33,579 nucleotides of DNA from Chloracidobacterium sp. UBA3360 (GCA_002360555.1 DEQS01000041.1:1-33579); one strand, 5' to 3'. Shown: positions 23,173 through 30,708, counted from the stretch's first letter. Translations and numbers: made by a program. Notes: generated from the letters alone by a model not told the origin.

Positions 23173-24320
23173 TGCCTGCGAAAGGAATGAAAGATTTTGT
23201 TTTACCCCGGCGTATGCAGGGTTTGCAGCCGACGCTGATCCGCCAGTTTTTTGAGCGGGCTTTGCCGGACAGCATCAATTTCGGGCTTGGCGAACCCGAT
23301 CTGCCGACGCCGCAGTTTATGCGTGACGAGGCTGCGCGCGTTGCCCGCGACGAGCAAAACGGCTACACATCGCATCCGGGTTTGCCCGCACTTCGCGATA
23401 AGATCGCAGAGCAGTATCCGCATCTGAACCTGCCCCGAACCGGCGTCGTCGTTACCTGCGGCTCGCAAGAGGCGATGACCGATGCATTCATGTGCGTCGT
23501 TGACGAAGGCGACGAAGTGCTGTTGCCAAACCCGAGTTTTCCGGCATACGACGCCTGTACGCGTATCGCTCAGGGCAGGCCGGTGTATTACAAAATGCCC
23601 GCAGATCGCGATTTTGAATTTGATATTTCAAATTTCAAATCTCAGATCACGGAAAAAACAAAAGCGGCAGTTGTGATCTCACCCTCAAATCCGACCGGCA
23701 AAATACTGACCAAACAAAATTTACGCGACATCGCCGAGGCACTCGACGGAACCGGGATCTGGCTTATTTCGGACGAGATATACAGTGACCTGTATTTCGG
23801 CGAGCGTCCACATTCTGCGTCGGAATATTACGACAAGACGATCATAGTCAGCGGCCTGTCAAAATCGCTCTCGATGACCGGCTGGCGACTCGGTTGGGCG
23901 GCGAGCAAAGATCCGGATATCATGCAGGCGATACAGGTGCTGCACGGATTTACGACCGTTTGTGCTGCCGCGATCGTTCAAAAAGCGAGTCTGCTTGCAT
24001 GGAATGCAGAGGCCGAGGCCGCAAAAGAGCATGCCCGCGAAGTCTATGCGAAACGGGGAGCATTTCTTGTAGACCTCTTTGAAAAAGAAATGGGCCTCCA
24101 CGCGACCTCACCCGAAGGGGCATTCTACACAATGCTCGATGTCCGCTCGCTCGGCGACGACATTGAGGTTGCTGAAAAGTGTTTGCAGAATCGTGTGGTC
24201 ACGGTCCCCGGCGTTGCCTTCGGCGATGAGGCCAAAGGGTTTTTGCGTATTTCGTTTTGTAACACGGAAGAGAAGATGGCCGAGGGCGTGCGTCGAATGA
24301 AAGAAGCTCTACAAAAGTAA
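23169..24320 (+). CDS. Class I/II aminotransferase, probable DapC-type
   Basis: A 383-residue PLP enzyme of the aspartate aminotransferase fold. It shows GLGEPDLPTP, NGYTSHPGLPALR, SPSNPTGK (substrate carboxylate loop), ISDEIYSDL with the PLP-ring Asp, and SGLSKSLSMTGWRLGW with the Schiff-base Lys at about 232. FLRISF carries the second carboxylate Arg. Position among lysC, asd, dapA, dapB and dapD favours N-succinyl-diaminopimelate aminotransferase, but aspartate or broad-range use fits equally by motif. Two adjacent ATGs (23169 and 23172) follow an AAGGA site, and the second has the better spacing. It overlaps the preceding small gene. Confidence 0.87.
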   Translation: MMPAKGMKDFVLPRRMQGLQPTLIRQFFERALPDSINFGLGEPDLPTPQFMRDEAARVARDEQNGYTSHPGLPALRDKIAEQYPHLNLPRTGVVVTCGSQEAMTDAFMCVVDEGDEVLLPNPSFPAYDACTRIAQGRPVYYKMPADRDFEFDISNFKSQITEKTKAAVVISPSNPTGKILTKQNLRDIAEALDGTGIWLISDEIYSDLYFGERPHSASEYYDKTIIVSGLSKSLSMTGWRLGWAASKDPDIMQAIQVLHGFTTVCAAAIVQKASLLAWNAEAEAAKEHAREVYAKRGAFLVDLFEKEMGLHATSPEGAFYTMLDVRSLGDDIEVAEKCLQNRVVTVPGVAFGDEAKGFLRISFCNTEEKMAEGVRRMKEALQK

Positions 24321-24348
24321 AAGGCAAAAGGTAAAAGGCAAAAGTGAA
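24314..24348 (+). repeat. 7-nt AAAAGGY tandem run between aminotransferase and asd
   Basis: Five near-copies of a 7-base A-rich unit (AAAAGGC / AAAAGGT) run from the aminotransferase stop to the asd start. The AGG cores supply the ribosome site of asd, whose GTG lies at the end of the run. Copy-number change would alter the spacing or the number of Shine-Dalgarno-like cores. Confidence 0.6.
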
Positions 24349-25381
24349 GAAATTTAGAGTAGGAATTTTGGGAGCGACAGGCACGGTCGGGCAGCGGTTT
24401 GCTCAGTTGCTTGAGGATCATCCGCAGTTTGAGATTACGGCGATGGCGGCTTCGGACCGGTCGGTGGGGAAACCGTATTCGGAGGCGTGTGCGTGGAAAC
24501 TGCCGGGTAAGATCCCGGCAAATGTTCGCGACATCATCGTCCAGCCGATCGAACCGCCGCTTGATTGCGACATTGTTTTTTCGAGCCTGCCGGGCAGCGT
24601 CGCCCGCGAGGCTGAGGAGGCTTTTGCACGAGCCGGTTATCCTGTCATCAGCAATTCGTCGGTTTATCGTATGGACGAGGACGTGCCGCTTCTGATCGCT
24701 GAGATCAATCACGATCACGTCGGGCTGATCGCGAAACAGCGTGAAAATCGTGGCTTTACGACGGGATATATTGTTACCAATCCGAATTGTGCGGTTATTA
24801 GTTTTGCTCCGCCGCTGGCGGCTTTGCATCGCAAATTTGGCGTCGAATCGGTGATCGTGACGACGATGCAGGCGATATCGGGTGCCGGATATCCGGGTGT
24901 TCCGTCGCTGGATATCACCGACAATGTATTTCCATACATCGCCGGCGAAGAACCAAAAGTCGAGATCGAGGCGCAAAAGATACTTGGCACATTTACCGAA
25001 AGCGGTATCGAAAAGGCTGATTTTACTGTGTCGGCACAGTGTTTTCGTGTGAATGTGATCGACGGCCATACGGCTTCGGTTCGCGTAAACCTGAAAGAAA
25101 CGGCGACGCTCGAGGAGATAGTCGATGCGATGAAAACATTTCCGTCGCTCGATCTGCACTCGTCGCCGGCCGCTTTTATCGAGGTCACTGACGAGCCTTC
25201 GCGGCCGCAGCCAAAACTCGACCGCGACAATGGCAACGGTATGACCATAACCGTCGGGCGTGTTTTCCCCGACAATATATTTGACTACCGATTTATATCG
25301 CTCAGCCACAACACAATTCGCGGAGCCGCAGGCTCGGCGATATTGAATGCGGAATTGCTGATCTCTAAAGGATTGATCTAA
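24344..25381 (+). CDS. asd: Aspartate-semialdehyde dehydrogenase, archaeal/fungal-type
   Basis: Reduces aspartyl phosphate to aspartate semialdehyde with NADPH, the shared branch point for lysine/DAP, threonine and methionine. The 345-residue product has the Rossmann loop GATGTVGQRF (10-19), FSSLPGS, the catalytic Cys149 in TNPNCA, SGAGYPGVPS, and a C-terminal SHNTIRGAAGSAILNAELL. The sequence pattern is that of the archaeal/yeast class rather than the enterobacterial one. It starts with GTG (24344) at the end of a short tandem repeat that carries its ribosome site. Its TAA overlaps the purB ATG by one base (TAATG). Confidence 0.95.
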   Translation: MKKFRVGILGATGTVGQRFAQLLEDHPQFEITAMAASDRSVGKPYSEACAWKLPGKIPANVRDIIVQPIEPPLDCDIVFSSLPGSVAREAEEAFARAGYPVISNSSVYRMDEDVPLLIAEINHDHVGLIAKQRENRGFTTGYIVTNPNCAVISFAPPLAALHRKFGVESVIVTTMQAISGAGYPGVPSLDITDNVFPYIAGEEPKVEIEAQKILGTFTESGIEKADFTVSAQCFRVNVIDGHTASVRVNLKETATLEEIVDAMKTFPSLDLHSSPAAFIEVTDEPSRPQPKLDRDNGNGMTITVGRVFPDNIFDYRFISLSHNTIRGAAGSAILNAELLISKGLI

Positions 25382-26673
25382 TGATCGAACGCTACACATT
25401 GCCTGAGATGGGAGCCGTCTGGTCGCTCCATAATAAATTTCAAAAATGGCTTGATGTCGAGATCGCTGTGTGCGAAGTGCATGCCGAGGACGGTACGATC
25501 CCGGCAGATGCGTTGGCTGAGATCAAGGATAAAGCCGCGTTTACGGTCAAGCGGGTCAACGAGATCGAAAAGACGACCGACCATGACGTTATCGCATTTA
25601 CGACGAATCTTGCGGAAAACATCGGCCCGGCGTCGCGGTTTGTGCATTACGGGCTGACATCGAGCGATGTTGTGGATACGGCAAATGCTTTGTTGTTGAG
25701 AGATGCTTGTGATCTGCTGCTCACAAAGACAGACGCTTTGCTTGAGGTTTTGAAACGACGAGCGTTCGAGTTCAAAGACACGCCGCAGATCGGCCGTACG
25801 CATGGCATACACGCCGAGCCGACATCGTTTGGGCTCGTTTGGGCACTTTGGTATTCGGAAACCACGAGGAACCGTGAGCGGCTCTTAAAAGCTAAGGAAC
25901 AGATAGCTGTGGGCAAGATCAGCGGTGCGGTGGGTGCGTTTGCCCATCTGGCTCCGGATGTTGAGGAACGTGTTTGTGCAAAGCTGGGTTTGAAAGCCGC
26001 CGATGTTTCGACGCAGGTCATACAGCGTGACCGTTATGCCGAATATCTTTGTACGCTTGGCATCGTTGCCTCAACGCTCGAAAAGATCGCATTGCAGGTA
26101 AGGCATTGGCAGCGGACGGAGGTTCGCGAGGCTCAGGAGGCTTTTAAGAAGGGCCAGAAAGGCTCGTCTGCGATGCCGCATAAACGCAATCCTATACTAT
26201 CTGAACGCATCTGCGGGATGGCTCGGACTGTCCGTGCGAATTCGATCGTCGGGCTGGAGAATGTCGCCCTATGGCACGAACGCGATATCTCTCATTCATC
26301 TGCCGAACGCATCGTCCTGCCCGACTCGAGCGGTACGCTTGATTACATTCTCGCCAAAACGACATCGCTGCTCGACACGCTCGTCGTTTATCCCGAAAAC
26401 ATGCTCAAAAATCTTGAGATCACGCGCGGGCTTGTGTTTAGCGGTCAATTGCTGCTTGCTCTAACGCAAAAAGGTGTAACTCGCGAAGATGCGTATGCAT
26501 GGACGCAGCGTAATGCGATGAAGGTCTGGGACGAGGGCGGCGATTATCAAGAGCTGATAAAAACGGACGCGGACATCTCTTCGCATTTATCGCACGAAGA
26601 GATCGCCCGCGTCTTTGATCTGAGACATTATCTACGCAATGTCGGGAAAGTTTTCGATCGCGTCTTTAGCTAG
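25381..26673 (+). CDS. purB: Adenylosuccinate lyase
   Basis: Acts twice in purine synthesis, splitting SAICAR and adenylosuccinate to release fumarate. 430 residues, the size of the short bacterial type. It has the fumarase-family signature GSSAMPHKRNP, HYGLTSSDVVDTANALL, RTHGIHAEPTSFG and the C-terminal LRHYLRNVGKVFDRVF. It starts in the asd stop codon, indicating tight coupling of DAP and purine genes. The TAG stop (26671-26673) overlaps the TAG of the convergent DUF4870 gene on a palindromic CTAG. Confidence 0.96.
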   Translation: MIERYTLPEMGAVWSLHNKFQKWLDVEIAVCEVHAEDGTIPADALAEIKDKAAFTVKRVNEIEKTTDHDVIAFTTNLAENIGPASRFVHYGLTSSDVVDTANALLLRDACDLLLTKTDALLEVLKRRAFEFKDTPQIGRTHGIHAEPTSFGLVWALWYSETTRNRERLLKAKEQIAVGKISGAVGAFAHLAPDVEERVCAKLGLKAADVSTQVIQRDRYAEYLCTLGIVASTLEKIALQVRHWQRTEVREAQEAFKKGQKGSSAMPHKRNPILSERICGMARTVRANSIVGLENVALWHERDISHSSAERIVLPDSSGTLDYILAKTTSLLDTLVVYPENMLKNLEITRGLVFSGQLLLALTQKGVTREDAYAWTQRNAMKVWDEGGDYQELIKTDADISSHLSHEEIARVFDLRHYLRNVGKVFDRVFS

Positions 26674-27074
26674 TTTGACCATTTATCGGCCAAGTTGCCG
26701 ATGATCGGGAGCTTGAAGATCTGGCCCTGAAAACCCTTGATACAGCTTATGATCAGCCCAATAACAAGCAACAGGATAACCAGCAAAAAGATGACATAAG
26801 CGATGATCGCCAAAAATGCTAATGCCGGCACATCAGCCGCTCCTGCGACAACCATAATGACCGCGCCGACAACCATCATAACGATATACGCAACGATCAT
26901 CGAGGCTGACAGCATCAATGACTGGAATGCGTGAAAACGCGGCAGTTTGTTGGTTTTGTCGGTGGCAATGATGCCGATACTAACGATGAGATGGCAAAGA
27001 CATATCGGTAGATATGCAAGGCCGGCAGCGACGTTTTGATCCAGTCCGAAGACCGATTTTCCTGAGTTATCCAT
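26670..27074 (-). CDS. DUF4870 membrane protein, copy 2
   Basis: 134 residues with about three to four membrane helices (AYLPICLCHLIVSIGII; MIVAYIVMMVVGAVIMVVAGA; FLAIIAYVIFLLVILLLVIGLII) and the conserved DUF4870 turn TDKTNKLPRFHAFQS. The tail FKLPIIGNLADKWSN is shared with the neighbour at 27156. It is a tandem paralog with roughly half the residues identical. The family has no established function. A GGAGAAC ribosome site precedes ATG 27074. The stop shares a palindromic CTAG with purB. Confidence 0.88.
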   Translation of the reverse strand: MDNSGKSVFGLDQNVAAGLAYLPICLCHLIVSIGIIATDKTNKLPRFHAFQSLMLSASMIVAYIVMMVVGAVIMVVAGAADVPALAFLAIIAYVIFLLVILLLVIGLIISCIKGFQGQIFKLPIIGNLADKWSN

Positions 27075-27098
27075 ATTTGTTCTCCGTAAAAGCTCTAA

Positions 27099-27140
27099 AG
27101 GGCCTTTGGCACTGTTCTTAACAACAGAACCAAAGACCCT
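27099..27140 (-). terminator. Hairpin between the two DUF4870 genes (possible attenuator)
   Basis: Imperfect inverted arms of 19 bases, AGGGCCTTTGGCACTGTTC (27099-27117) and the matching 27122-27140, have four to five mismatches and a 4-base loop. On the minus strand the hairpin follows the first DUF4870 gene and is trailed by TTTAGAGCTTTT. It resembles a weak factor-independent terminator that could set the ratio of the two paralogs. A pause or processing site is equally possible. Confidence 0.45.
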
Positions 27141-27155
27141 GACTGAAAGGGAAGA

Positions 27156-27539
27156 TTAGTTTGACCAGTTGTCAGCCATTCCGCCGATGATCGGCAGCTT
27201 GAACTGTTTGCCCATAAAGCCCTGGATACAACAGATGATCATCGCGATCAAAAATATAAAGAAAGCCGCGATATAGACCAAAAAGCCAAGTATTGCGAGA
27301 GCGCCGATATTTGCCGCTGCTCCAACGCCAATGATCGCTACGCCGGCGACATATCCGACGATAAGAAAAGCCGTCAGCAACAGTGACTGAAACGCCGAAA
27401 AACGGGCAAGTTTGTTCGTTTTGTCGGTAACAATAATGATGATGCTCATAATGAGGCTGACGCCGCAAATCGGTAGATACGCGAGTCCGGCGGCCACATT
27501 TGTGTCTAGCCCAAGGGCGGATTTTCCAGAATTTTCCAT
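27156..27539 (-). CDS. DUF4870 membrane protein, copy 1
   Basis: 127 residues, paralogous to the gene at 26670-27074. It begins MENSGKSALGLDTNVAAGLAYLPI, has the TDKTNKLARFSAFQS turn and ends FKLPIIGGMADNWSN. About three to four hydrophobic helices. An AAGGAG ribosome site lies 9-14 bases before ATG 27539. It is upstream of its paralog on the same strand, so the pair was made by tandem duplication and is probably co-transcribed. It is divergent from purS across a 148-base AT-rich space. Confidence 0.88.
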   Translation of the reverse strand: MENSGKSALGLDTNVAAGLAYLPICGVSLIMSIIIIVTDKTNKLARFSAFQSLLLTAFLIVGYVAGVAIIGVGAAANIGALAILGFLVYIAAFFIFLIAMIICCIQGFMGKQFKLPIIGGMADNWSN

Positions 27540-27622
27540 GGTCTTTTAAAGTTCTCCTTTGAAATAAATTTGAATTGGAAACGATTGCTTGTCGAAATTA
27601 ACGTGAAATCTACCATAAGACT

Positions 27623-27651
27623 TTGATAAATACAAGAAACTAGGGTTTAAT
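27623..27651 (+). promoter_or_regulatory. Predicted sigma70-type promoter for purSQ
   Basis: TTGATA (27623-27628), a 17-base spacer and TTTAAT (27646-27651) lie 36 bases before the purS ATG at 27688. This gives a leader of about 30 bases. The spacing is optimal. The match is by consensus only. Confidence 0.5.
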
Positions 27652-27687
27652 CTACAATTTATTTCGGTCAAATATTTGGTGCAATAC

Positions 27688-27933
27688 ATGAAAGCATTAG
27701 TTTATGTCACGCTAAAACCGAGTGTGCTTGACCCGCAAGGCAAAGCTATCCACCATTCGGTCGAATCACTCGGGTACAAAAATATCAACGACATCCGCCA
27801 GGGAAAGTTCTTTGAGATCGCTCTCGACCCATCGGTTTCTGAGGCGGATGCCCGTGATGCTGTTGAACGCATCGCAAAGGATGTTCTTGCAAATCCGGTA
27901 ATCGAGGATTACAGAGTGGAGATCTCGCAATGA
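27688..27933 (+). CDS. purS: Phosphoribosylformylglycinamidine synthase subunit PurS
   Basis: The small subunit that bridges PurL and PurQ in the ATP- and glutamine-dependent amination of FGAR. 81 residues from ATG 27688 (a TTG at 27676 would add four). It shows the PurS core VYVTLKPSVLDPQGKAIHHS, GYKNINDIRQGKFFEI and VIEDYRVEI. Length matches the family (about 80-85). It overlaps purQ by four bases (ATGA). PurL is not in the window, so this organism has the three-subunit form with PurL elsewhere. Confidence 0.94.
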   Translation: MKALVYVTLKPSVLDPQGKAIHHSVESLGYKNINDIRQGKFFEIALDPSVSEADARDAVERIAKDVLANPVIEDYRVEISQ

Positions 27934-28634
27934 AATTTGGCGTAGTAGTTTTTCCCGGTTCTAATTGCGATCACGACGCTTATCACGTCATTTCAAAACA
28001 CGTCGGCCAGCCGGTCGATTTTATCTGGCATAAAGAAACTGACCTCAGCGGCTTTGACGCGATCATTATTCCGGGCGGATTTTCGTACGGCGATTACCTG
28101 CGTGCCGGGGCACTGGCGAGGTTTTCGCCCGTGATGGAATCGGTCAAGCGGTTTGCGGCGGATGGCGGATTTGTTTTTGGCATCTGCAACGGCTTTCAGA
28201 TCTTGTGCGAGAGCGGCCTGCTGCAGGGGGCTTTGCGTCGTAACGCGGGACTGCATTTTGTTTGTAAACATGTCAATCTAAAGGTCGAGAACAGTAATAT
28301 GCCGTTTACGACCGAGGTTGAGCAGGATAAGGTGCTCTCGATCCCGATCGCCCACGCCGAAGGGAATTATACCTGCGACGATGCGACCTATCATTCGCTA
28401 GAGGAAAACGGCCAGATCGTCTTTCGCTACTGCGATGAAAATGGTGAGGTGACAGACGAGGCAAATCCAAACGGTGCGAGGTCGAATATCGCGGGTATCA
28501 GCAATCTGAACCGCAATGTGCTCGGCATGATGCCGCACCCCGAGCGTGCCTGCGAAGAATTGCTTGGTTCAAACGACGGCCGGGATATTTTCCGCTCGCT
28601 GACAAAGGCGATCGATCTGCGGCAAGCGGCTTAA
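27930..28634 (+). CDS. purQ: Phosphoribosylformylglycinamidine synthase subunit PurQ
   Basis: A glutamine amidotransferase that supplies ammonia to PurL. 234 residues (usual about 225-230) with VVFPGSNCDHD, PGGFSYGDYLRAGA, the nucleophile Cys in FGICNGFQIL, and the HPER histidine/glutamate pair near the C-terminus. All catalytic residues are present. It overlaps the purS stop. A strong terminator 10 bases downstream ends the purSQ unit. Confidence 0.95.
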   Translation: MKFGVVVFPGSNCDHDAYHVISKHVGQPVDFIWHKETDLSGFDAIIIPGGFSYGDYLRAGALARFSPVMESVKRFAADGGFVFGICNGFQILCESGLLQGALRRNAGLHFVCKHVNLKVENSNMPFTTEVEQDKVLSIPIAHAEGNYTCDDATYHSLEENGQIVFRYCDENGEVTDEANPNGARSNIAGISNLNRNVLGMMPHPERACEELLGSNDGRDIFRSLTKAIDLRQAA

Positions 28635-28644
28635 TATTAAAACG

Positions 28645-28674
28645 AAAAAGGCTGCCATGGAGCAGCCTTTTTTA
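28645..28674 (+). terminator. Rho-independent terminator after purQ (also faces the DUF4097 gene)
   Basis: An 11-base perfect stem, AAAAAGGCTGC (28645-28655) and GCAGCCTTTTT (28662-28672), has loop CATGGA and a T-rich tail. It lies downstream of purQ. The A tract in the left arm makes it usable from the minus strand too, for the convergent DUF4097 gene ending at 28695. Confidence 0.9.
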
Positions 28675-28694
28675 TATCCCCATGTTCCCAATAA

Positions 28695-29540
28695 TTAATC
28701 TTTATCGGAAATTGTATTGATGCGGACGCCGCCGTTTGTTGTCATGATACGGACGAGCGGGCCGCCGCCGTTGAGGTCGGTGTTGACGCGGGTCTTGCGT
28801 TGGTAATACTTGTTGTCGTCGCTCTTTTCAGGCTGGAGACCGACGATGTTGCTCGTGAAACCGCCGTTAGTTGTGCCGGCTTCGACGTGGGCGGCAAAGT
28901 TCTCGGGGACGTGGATATTGACGCCGCCGTTGGTGGTCTGGACATCGAGGCCTGTGCCTTTCCACGAAGATCCGACAAGCCTGACATTGATCCCTCCGTT
29001 GGTCGTGCGGCCTTTGACCGTACCGGCTACGCCGTCGAGGTTTACGCCGCCGTTCATCGTTTCAAAGTTGATGGACCCATCAACACCTTTTACCGACAAA
29101 CCGCCGTTGTGAGCCGTCAGATCGACATTTGACGAACGCGGTACGCTGATCTCGTACGAAACTGACCAGCCTTTTTCATCGGATGAATTTTCAGCCTGGA
29201 TCGTTCCCGAAGTGCTGATCTTGATGTTGCTGGCGATGCTTTTTGCCTCGGCATCGGTTTTGCCCCATGTTTGAACACAAGCACGGATCGATACGTCCGA
29301 GCGGTTTTCGCCGCGGATGCTGATGCCGCCGTTTTGACGGCCATCGACGGTGATGGTTCCGCCGGCCGGAGCGGTCATTTCGCGAAGCTCTTTGAACGAA
29401 ACGTGGTCGCCGTTCGACCAGTTGTCGTTGTCGCAAAAGCCTTTGGCAGTGTTGCCGAATGCGGAAACTGCACCGATGCCGAGGATGAGCGTCAACAAAG
29501 CGACGGTAAAATGCGGTAGATCGCGGAATTTAGTCTTCAT
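28695..29540 (-). CDS. Secreted DUF4097-like beta-helix protein with repeated NGG turns
   Basis: 281 residues with a signal peptide (TVALLTLILGIGAVSAFG) and a cysteine pair near the mature start. Seven to eight [TN]NGG[VIL] turns follow at a spacing of about 18-30 residues (QNGGISI, HNGGLSV, MNGGVNL, TNGGINV, TNGGVNI, TNGGFTS, TNGGVRI). This ladder is the mark of DUF4097/adhesin-like beta-helix domains, which are exported and thought to be structural or adhesive. The ATG at 29540 has a GGAGGC ribosome site that is buried in a leader hairpin (29548-29612). A shared terminator lies at its 3' end. Confidence 0.82.
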   Translation of the reverse strand: MKTKFRDLPHFTVALLTLILGIGAVSAFGNTAKGFCDNDNWSNGDHVSFKELREMTAPAGGTITVDGRQNGGISIRGENRSDVSIRACVQTWGKTDAEAKSIASNIKISTSGTIQAENSSDEKGWSVSYEISVPRSSNVDLTAHNGGLSVKGVDGSINFETMNGGVNLDGVAGTVKGRTTNGGINVRLVGSSWKGTGLDVQTTNGGVNIHVPENFAAHVEAGTTNGGFTSNIVGLQPEKSDDNKYYQRKTRVNTDLNGGGPLVRIMTTNGGVRINTISDKD

Positions 29541-29547
29541 GATATAG

Positions 29548-29612
29548 AAAGCCTCCAGAATATTTTGGTTAAGAAAATGTCTTTTCTATAACCAAAACAC
29601 CATGGAGGCTTT
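29548..29612 (-). promoter_or_regulatory. Long leader hairpin sequestering the DUF4097 ribosome site
   Basis: The outer stem AAAGCCTCCA (29548-29557) pairs with TGGAGGCTTT (29603-29612). The inner stem TTTTGGTTAAGAAAA pairs with TTTTCTATAACCAAAA with one bulged A, with loop TGTC. About 25 base pairs in all. On the minus-strand transcript, the 3' arm holds the only Shine-Dalgarno (GGAGGC) of the gene starting at 29540. It could be a translational switch, or an end signal for the upstream GHMP kinase that also blocks the downstream ribosome site. On the plus strand the same hairpin ends in CTTTTTTCG. Confidence 0.6.
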
Positions 29613-29632
29613 TTTCGTGACAAATAATTTGC

Positions 29633-30643
29633 TTATGCGGCGACTTTGACGGTAAGCCCGTCGGTGTTTAGCTTCCAATCCAGGATCTGAGCACCGTCTT
29701 GAGCGGCAACAGCAGATTCGACCTCGCTGCGGCGTCCGTCTTCGCAATAAAACGCGATACAGCCGCCGCCGCCCGCACCGCAGACTTTGGCGGCGATTGC
29801 TCCATTAGCAATTGCGGTGTCGATCAGATGATCCATTTGCGGAGTGGTGATATTTGGCGAAAGCTGTTTTCGCTGCGGCTGAGCTTTTTTCAGAATGTCG
29901 CCGACGGCATTCCAATCTCCGGCAAGCAAGGCGGCACGCATTTCCAAAGACGTGTCACGGATGCCGTCAAACAGATCGAAAAGCTCTTGGTCGCCGTCGA
30001 TGTGGCGTTTTGTCAGCTCCCAGTTATTCGTGCCCGAATTTCGCGGCTCGCCGGTGTAACAGACGGCTATGCGGCGTTCGAGCGTGGCGACGTCGATGTC
30101 GAGAGCCTCGCGTTCCATTCCCGCCGGGCTGAAATGGATACAGGCCACGCCGCCGTACTGGGCCGAGTAATAATCCTGATAACCGGTCGGGACTTTGATC
30201 ACCTGACACTCAACCGCCGCCGCGATCGGGATAAACCGGTCGGGCGTGTAGCGGTCGCCGACGAGTTTATTTAACGCGCCGATGCACGCTATATTGAGCG
30301 TTGACGAACCGGCGAGGCCCGCACCGGCAGGAGCTTCGGATTTGGTCGTCATATGAAAGCCGGTCGTCGGGCGAAAGAAATATACGAGTTTTGACAGCAA
30401 TTCGAGACGCGGCTCATCTTTGAGGTTGGCGATATCCGCGACGGTTGTTTCAAAGCGCTGTTTCTGATCGATCGATTCGAGAATGATGCGGTCGTCGTCG
30501 CGCGTTTCAATGCGGCAATGTGCGAGCATCGAAACCGCAAAGTTAACGGTCGCAGCCCCTTCGTGAAAAAGAAACAGGGGCGGAATATCAATTGTGCCGC
30601 CGGCCAGATCAACGCGTGTCGGGGCGGATGATTCGATTATCAT
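29633..30643 (-). CDS. GHMP-family small-molecule kinase (sugar kinase-like)
   Basis: GHMP kinases phosphorylate small metabolites such as galactose, mevalonate or heptose phosphates. The 336-residue protein has the N-terminal substrate strand SAPTRVDLAGGTIDI, the ATP-binding glycine loop PAGAGLAGSSTLN, and the C-terminal motif KVCGAGGGGC. The closest-looking group is the sugar-kinase branch that includes heptose-7-phosphate kinase HddA and fucokinase-like proteins (APTRVDLAGG start). No lipopolysaccharide genes flank it, so the substrate is open. The 5' leader contains a 7-copy GTGAACA microsatellite between it and the DedA gene, and no Shine-Dalgarno is seen. Confidence 0.86.
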   Translation of the reverse strand: MIIESSAPTRVDLAGGTIDIPPLFLFHEGAATVNFAVSMLAHCRIETRDDDRIILESIDQKQRFETTVADIANLKDEPRLELLSKLVYFFRPTTGFHMTTKSEAPAGAGLAGSSTLNIACIGALNKLVGDRYTPDRFIPIAAAVECQVIKVPTGYQDYYSAQYGGVACIHFSPAGMEREALDIDVATLERRIAVCYTGEPRNSGTNNWELTKRHIDGDQELFDLFDGIRDTSLEMRAALLAGDWNAVGDILKKAQPQRKQLSPNITTPQMDHLIDTAIANGAIAAKVCGAGGGGCIAFYCEDGRRSEVESAVAAQDGAQILDWKLNTDGLTVKVAA

Positions 30644-30649
30644 AGATTA

Positions 30650-30698
30650 GTGAACAGTGAACAGTGAACAGTGAACAGTGAACAGTGAACAGTGAACA
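30650..30698. repeat. Heptanucleotide microsatellite (GTGAACA), seven perfect copies
   Basis: 49 bases of exact GTGAACA units fill almost all of the 65-base space between the DedA stop (30709) and the GHMP kinase start (30643) on the minus strand. Slippage would shift the spacing between the two genes. Confidence 0.95.
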
Positions 30699-30708
30699 GC
30701 CAGACGTG

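Noticed and set aside
24125..25399. A 424-codon minus-strand open frame, longer than asd
   Set aside because: It is antisense to asd and the aminotransferase 3' end. The product is rich in Arg, His and Cys and has no motif. asd has its active-site Cys and strong family signatures on the plus strand.
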